DNA of 17,174 nucleotides. Source: Candidatus Equimonas enterica (GTDB lineage: Bacteria; Bacteroidota; Bacteroidia; Bacteroidales; Bacteroidaceae). The stretch lies in NCBI GenBank assembly GCA_018066225.1, contig JAGHRU010000122.1, positions 1 to 17,174 of the forward strand. Reading direction: 5' to 3'. Shown piece after piece: positions 14,037-17,174 of the stretch. Positions within the stretch are counted from its first letter, which is position 1, and every line of letters begins with the position of its first letter. The translations under genes were made by a program, and so were the position numbers. The notes beneath the pieces were generated by a model. The model had not been told where the DNA came from. It saw only the letters and a list, made by a program, of their open reading frames with translations, and made no database searches.

Positions 14037-14100
14037 CGCTTTTTCTGCCTATTGTGGGTTAAAATCCGTAAAAAAACGCAGCACTACGAAATATATTTTG

Positions 14101-14108
14101 TACCTTTG
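14101..14108 (+). promoter_or_regulatory. -7 box of FKBP operon
   Basis: TACCTTTG fits the -7 consensus exactly, 32 bases before the first FKBP start codon. No clear -33 box; the upstream region 14081-14100 is AT-rich. Confidence 0.55.
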
Positions 14109-14140
14109 CGCCCGCAAGTAATATATACCACAAAACGACA

Positions 14141-14728
14141 ATGGAAAAGATAAGTTACGCGTTGGGTATGCTCTTTGGCTCCCAACTCAAAGACATGGGG
14201 CTCAAAGACATCGCCGATGCAGGCGACATGACCCGTGCCATCACCGATGTGCTCGGTGAGAAAACCACCGCTATGACGATGGCCGATGCGCAGCGCGTCG
14301 TGCAGTCCTACATGCAGCAGGTGCAGGAGGCTGCAGGCCGTGAAGCCCGCGAAGCCGGAGAGAAGTTCCTCGCCGACAACGCGAAGAAAGAAGGCGTCAG
14401 TGTGACCGAGAGCGGCTTGCAGTATATGGTGCTCACGCCTGCGCTGGGTCAGAAGCCCGTGGCTACCGACACCGTGCGTTGTCACTACGAAGGCCGCCTC
14501 ACGGACGGTACCGTCTTCGACAGCAGTTATCGCCGTGGCGAGCCCGCCACCTTCGGCCTGCAACAGGTCATCAAGGGCTGGACCGAGGGCCTGCAACTCA
14601 TGGCCGTAGGCAGCAAGTTCCGCTTCTTCATCCCCTACAACCTCGCTTATGGCGCACAGGGCGCAGGCGGCAGCATACCGCCCTACGCCGCTCTCGTCTT
14701 CGACGTCGAGCTCCTCGGCATCGAATAG
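14141..14728 (+). CDS. FKBP prolyl isomerase, cytoplasmic
   Basis: A 195-residue FKBP-type peptidyl-prolyl cis-trans isomerase, which speeds proline isomerisation during protein folding. There is no signal peptide, so it should act in the cytoplasm. Residues about 1-90 are a helical Mip/FklB-like N-terminal domain (starts EKISYALGMLFGSQL) that usually dimerises and holds clients. Residues about 92-195 are the FKBP domain, with the binding-pocket residues Tyr116, Phe126-Asp127 (VFDSS), Val143-Ile144 and Trp147 (QVIKGW) and Tyr170 (LAYG) all present. Start and length fit the family. It is the first of three FKBP genes in a row, 33 bases before the second, under a common promoter. Confidence 0.95.
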   Translation: MEKISYALGMLFGSQLKDMGLKDIADAGDMTRAITDVLGEKTTAMTMADAQRVVQSYMQQVQEAAGREAREAGEKFLADNAKKEGVSVTESGLQYMVLTPALGQKPVATDTVRCHYEGRLTDGTVFDSSYRRGEPATFGLQQVIKGWTEGLQLMAVGSKFRFFIPYNLAYGAQGAGGSIPPYAALVFDVELLGIE

Positions 14729-14761
14729 TCCTATCGCAATACTAACAACAACTCATACATC

Positions 14762-15652
14762 ATGAAGAAATTACTCCTCTTGGCTGCTCTCCTCACCACG
14801 GCAGCCTTCACCGCCTGCAACGACAACAAGGCAGACGATGGTCAGCAGGCTGCTATCGACAGCCTCTCCTACGAACTTGGTATGATGCAGTCTGCACCTA
14901 TGTCGCAACTCGCGCAGTACCTCCAGCAGGCTGGTGCCGACTCCACCGCCGTCGATGAACTCATCAAGGGTATGCAGGACGGCCTCAAAGGTGCCGACAA
15001 CCAGAAGAAACTCGCCTACCTCATCGGTACGCAAATCGGTGTGCAGAGCGCGATGCAGATGAAGCAGATGGAAGCCTCCATCATGCCCGACAGCCTCACG
15101 CACCTCAACAAGAGCCAGTTTATGAAGGGCTTCCTCGCCACCGCCAAGGGCACGCCCTATGTCGTTAATGGCGACACCCTCACCGCTATGCAGGTGCAGC
15201 AGCGCATGCAGGCCCGCATCCAGAAACTCACGGCTGCCTCCAACGAAGCCAAGTACGGCGACCTCAAGGGCAAGAACCAGAAGTTCATGGCCGAAGTGGC
15301 CAAGAAGGCCGGCGTGAAGAAGTGCGCAGGCGGCAATGTCTATTACAAGGTCGTCAAGGCCGGCACGGGTGAGAAGCCCACTGCTGCCGACCAAGTGGAA
15401 GTGGCCTATGAGGGCCGCCTCATCGACGGCACCGTCTTCGACAGCAGCATCCAGCGCGGTCAGAACGCTACCTTCCCCGTGGGTCAGGTCATCAAGGGCT
15501 GGCAGATTGCGCTGACCGAGATGCCCGTCGGCAGCGAGTGGGAGATATACATCCCCGCCGACCTTGCCTATGGTGAGCAGGGTGCAGGCCAAAACATTCC
15601 GCCCTACTCCGCCCTTGTCTTCAAAGTCACTCTCGTCAAAATCGTCAAGTAA
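14762..15652 (+). CDS. FKBP prolyl isomerase, lipoprotein
   Basis: A 296-residue FKBP with a lipoprotein signal peptide (MKKLLLLAALLTTAAFTAC, lipidated Cys19 followed by NDNK), so it should be membrane-anchored in the envelope. The helical N-terminal domain (about 30-185) is longer than in the first gene and contains two YxLG/YLIG-type starts (SYELG at 36, AYLIG at 85), as in Mip-like proteins. The FKBP domain occupies about 190-296 with intact pocket residues Tyr216, Phe226-Asp227, Val243-Ile244, Trp247 and Tyr270. Asn and Asp at +2 and +3 after the lipid Cys are seen in the sequence; I do not infer inner or outer membrane from them. It lies between the cytoplasmic and periplasmic paralogues, only 5 bases from the latter. 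Confidence 0.95.
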   Translation: MKKLLLLAALLTTAAFTACNDNKADDGQQAAIDSLSYELGMMQSAPMSQLAQYLQQAGADSTAVDELIKGMQDGLKGADNQKKLAYLIGTQIGVQSAMQMKQMEASIMPDSLTHLNKSQFMKGFLATAKGTPYVVNGDTLTAMQVQQRMQARIQKLTAASNEAKYGDLKGKNQKFMAEVAKKAGVKKCAGGNVYYKVVKAGTGEKPTAADQVEVAYEGRLIDGTVFDSSIQRGQNATFPVGQVIKGWQIALTEMPVGSEWEIYIPADLAYGEQGAGQNIPPYSALVFKVTLVKIVK

Positions 15653-15657
15653 CGGCT

Positions 15658-16530
15658 ATGAAACTCCAATCACTTCTTATCATCGGTCTGGCCGCCAGCG
15701 TATGCGTCGGCAGCCAAGCCCGCGCACGCAAAAAGATAAAGAACGTCCCCAGCATGGAAATCAAGGGACAGAGCGTTGATGCCAAGACCTTCTCCTACGC
15801 CATGGGCGTGTATCAGGCCGAAGGCTTGCGTGGCTTCATCCAGCAGCGCGAGGGCATCGACTCCACGCTCTACCCCATGTTTCTTCAAGGCCTCAACAGC
15901 ACGATGAGCGAGAACGAGCGCAAGGAGCTCTACGCTATGGTCAGCGGTATGCGCATCTCCGAGCAACTCGAGCAGCAGATGATACCTGCCTTCAACAAGC
16001 AGGCTGTCGGTAAGGCCGACTCTACCTACTGCGATGTGGCCATCATGAAGCAGGCCATCACCGAGGGTCTCCTGCGTCGTGCCGCTTTCAGTGGCGACTC
16101 TGCGCAGCGGGTGGTCGATGCCCAGTTTGAGTATCAGACCCAGATGCTCAAGAACCTCAACCAGCAGTATCTCGTCGATAACGGCAAGCGCAAGGGCGTC
16201 ATCACCACGCCGAGCGGCTTGCAGTACGAGGTGCTCACCAAGGGCACTGGTGCGCTGCCTACCGACAGCAGCGAGGTAGAGGTGCACTATGAGGGCAAAC
16301 TCATCGACGGCACGAAGTTTGACAGCAGTTATGACCGCGGCAAGACCGCCACTTTCGGCGTGCAGAAGGTCATCAAGGGCTGGACCGAGGGCTTGCAGTT
16401 GATGCCCGTTGGCTCCACCTATATGCTCTACATCCCCTACCAACTGGCTTACGGCGAGCGTGGCAACCGCAACATCCCGCCTTTCTCCACCCTTGTCTTC
16501 AAGGTCGAGTTGGTCAGCATCAAGAAATAG
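15658..16530 (+). CDS. FKBP prolyl isomerase, periplasmic
   Basis: A 290-residue FKBP with a Sec signal peptide (MKLQSLLIIGLAASVCVGSQARA, cleavage near SQA or ARA). No convincing lipobox is seen (the Cys at 16 is followed by VGSQ), so a soluble periplasmic location is likeliest, with a lipoprotein as a weaker alternative. A basic segment (RKKIKN) follows. The helical domain spans about 40-180, the FKBP domain about 185-290. Pocket residues are conserved: Tyr211, Phe221-Asp222 (KFDSS), Val238-Ile239, Trp242 and Tyr265. The start lies 5 bases after the preceding stop, implying translational coupling. The operon ends just behind it with an intrinsic terminator. Confidence 0.94.
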   Translation: MKLQSLLIIGLAASVCVGSQARARKKIKNVPSMEIKGQSVDAKTFSYAMGVYQAEGLRGFIQQREGIDSTLYPMFLQGLNSTMSENERKELYAMVSGMRISEQLEQQMIPAFNKQAVGKADSTYCDVAIMKQAITEGLLRRAAFSGDSAQRVVDAQFEYQTQMLKNLNQQYLVDNGKRKGVITTPSGLQYEVLTKGTGALPTDSSEVEVHYEGKLIDGTKFDSSYDRGKTATFGVQKVIKGWTEGLQLMPVGSTYMLYIPYQLAYGERGNRNIPPFSTLVFKVELVSIKK

Positions 16531-16542
16531 GACACGCCGTCC

Positions 16543-16770
16543 TTGACCCCAACAGTGTGCGCTGCCGTCATCGGTGGCGCACACTTTTTGCTGCGCCGTG
16601 GCCGACTTGCCCTGTTGCTCCATTTGTCGCAGCAAGATGTCTATCAACGCTTGAAGACATTGGGTATTCTCGACGACTACATCGTGCCCTCCTACGATGT
16701 GCTCCACACGTTCAGTTCCCGCTATCTGGCAGAGGAGGTGTGGCGCGAGCACTGCTTACAGCAGCCATAG
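16543..16770 (+). CDS. Possible DUF3791 protein, 5' end uncertain
   Basis: A 75-codon ORF whose C-terminal two thirds (QQDVYQRLKTLGILDDYIV, then PSYDVLHTFSSRYLAEEVW) matches what I remember of DUF3791, a small helical Bacteroidetes/Firmicutes family of unknown function with a 'YDVLHT' signature. The N-terminal part (MTPTVCAAVIGGAHFLLRRG) does not look like the family, and its codons coincide with the terminator at 16554-16589. A start inside or after the terminator (for instance TTG at 16588) or an old frameshift or truncation is possible. From memory DUF3791 genes often sit next to a DUF3990 gene; none is present here. It may be a decaying remnant. No function is claimed. Confidence 0.45.
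   Translation: MTPTVCAAVIGGAHFLLRRGRLALLLHLSQQDVYQRLKTLGILDDYIVPSYDVLHTFSSRYLAEEVWREHCLQQP
16554..16589 (+). terminator. Intrinsic terminator of FKBP operon
   Basis: A 14-base-pair stem (16554-16567 with 16572-16585, two G-U pairs), loop TCAT, is followed by a run of Ts through 16589. It begins 23 bases after the last FKBP stop codon. Confidence 0.88.
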
Positions 16771-16787
16771 AAGGGTCTGCGCAGGCA

Positions 16788-16839
16788 GAAAAAACTATTT
16801 GCGCAGCCCGTTTTCACGACCTGCGCAAATAGTTTTTTC
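16788..16839 (+). terminator. Perfect palindrome, bidirectional terminator, repeat copy C
   Basis: A perfect 19-base-pair inverted repeat (16788-16806 with 16821-16839) has a 14-base loop; the outer stem is A-rich on the left and TTTTTT on the right, so it can terminate transcripts from both sides. It sits between the rightward DUF3791 ORF and the leftward acetyltransferase gene. The stretch 16809-16833, read on the minus strand, matches intergenic repeat copy A at about 20 of 25 positions. The stem core TTTGCGCAG is shared with the other copies. Confidence 0.75.
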
Positions 16840-16863
16840 GATTATTGCTGTCCCAAAAACGGG

Positions 16864-17174
16864 CTATGGCGTGCCGCTGGGAGAGTAGCACATCACTTTC
16901 ACTTCTCTCTCGCCACCGAGCAGCAGATGCGGGCAGCGTTGCCGCTGATGGGTGTCGCGAAAGCCGCATTTCTCCATCACGCGCCACGACGCCATATTCT
17001 CGACGAAGCAGCCGCCCCAGAGGTGCTCAAAATGCTTCACGCTGACGCAGTGGTGCACCAGCAATCGTAAGGCTTCGGTGCAGATGCCTTGATGCCAATA
17101 GGGTTTGCCGACCCAGTAGCCCACTTCGCAATCGTTCTCGCCGATAGTGAGGTTGCTGTTGAGGTGGGTGAGAT
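16864..17174 (-). CDS. GNAT acetyltransferase, RimJ/RimL-like (partial)
   Basis: The reading frame runs from the right edge of the window to TAG at 16864-16866 and lacks its N-terminus, so 103 codons are visible. The sequence LTIGENDCEVGYWVGKPYWHQ, then GICTEALRLLV, is the core of a GNAT fold: the beta strand GYWV followed by the acetyl-CoA pyrophosphate loop Q-G-I-C-T. The later N-x-x-S-x-x-V-x-E-K-x-GF element (ENMASWRVMEKCGF) is the classical C-terminal GNAT signature. RimJ/RimL-type members acetylate protein N-termini or small molecules; the substrate cannot be told. The gene converges on the FKBP operon and shares the palindrome at 16788-16839 as probable terminator. An internal GTG at 17122-17124 is not the real start because the GNAT fold continues upstream of it. 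Confidence 0.88.
   Translation of the reverse strand, partial: LTHLNSNLTIGENDCEVGYWVGKPYWHQGICTEALRLLVHHCVSVKHFEHLWGGCFVENMASWRVMEKCGFRDTHQRQRCPHLLLGGEREVKVMCYSPSGTP

Noticed and set aside
13288..14728. A functional NAD-salvage or toxin-type module linking the sirtuin with nadA or FKBP genes
   Set aside because: The sirtuin is divergent from the FKBP genes with its own promoter, nadA is about 8.4 kb away, and nothing in the sequence ties them together.

Overview
The window looks like a chromosome segment of a GC-rich member of the Bacteroidales, most likely a Prevotellaceae-like organism. This rests on Bacteroidetes-type promoters (a -7 box TAnnTTTG, several with a TTTG/TTG -33 box about 20 bases upstream), the lack of strong Shine-Dalgarno sequences, and the protein families present: PCMD lipoprotein, DUF4294, DUF4369-TlpA, GLUG-repeat surface protein, PorT-like barrel, and secreted proteins ending in a short DLxGxx...GIxIVxGxxVxxK tail. 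I see no phage, transposase, CRISPR array or rRNA. The species cannot be fixed by eye.

Layout. 18-1160 (-) is a PCMD-domain lipoprotein, divergent from a secreted DUF4294 protein (1303-1950). An intergenic repeat follows, then a secreted propeller-like protein (2156-3805), a strong hairpin and nadA (3895-4890). Next is a 1020-residue GLUG-repeat protein (4981-8043) with an unusual hydrophobic helical insert. It is followed 25 bases later by a 49-residue acidic peptide gene and a textbook terminator. A second repeat copy and tRNA-Arg(CCT) (-) follow. At 8721-13206 a probable operon holds nhaD, an outer-membrane beta-barrel and two tandem DUF4369-TlpA thiol-disulfide proteins, closed by a hairpin. 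A sirtuin (13288-13992, -) is divergent from a three-gene FKBP prolyl-isomerase operon (14141-16530), which ends in a clear terminator overlapped by a DUF3791 ORF. A perfect palindrome (third repeat copy) precedes a truncated GNAT acetyltransferase (-) at the right edge.

How the genes relate. Much of the window concerns the cell envelope: surface proteins, an outer-membrane barrel, extracytoplasmic thiol-disulfide proteins, and prolyl isomerases predicted for cytoplasm, lipid-anchored envelope and periplasm. nadA (NAD synthesis) and the sirtuin (NAD use) are metabolically related but far apart and separately transcribed.

Leads most worth following: the GLUG protein with its hydrophobic hairpin plus the peptide gene; a family of intergenic palindromic repeats with three copies here; a second CxxC pair gained in one TlpA paralogue; and a sirtuin lacking both the zinc-cysteine tetrad and the Arg of the acyl-specificity motif.
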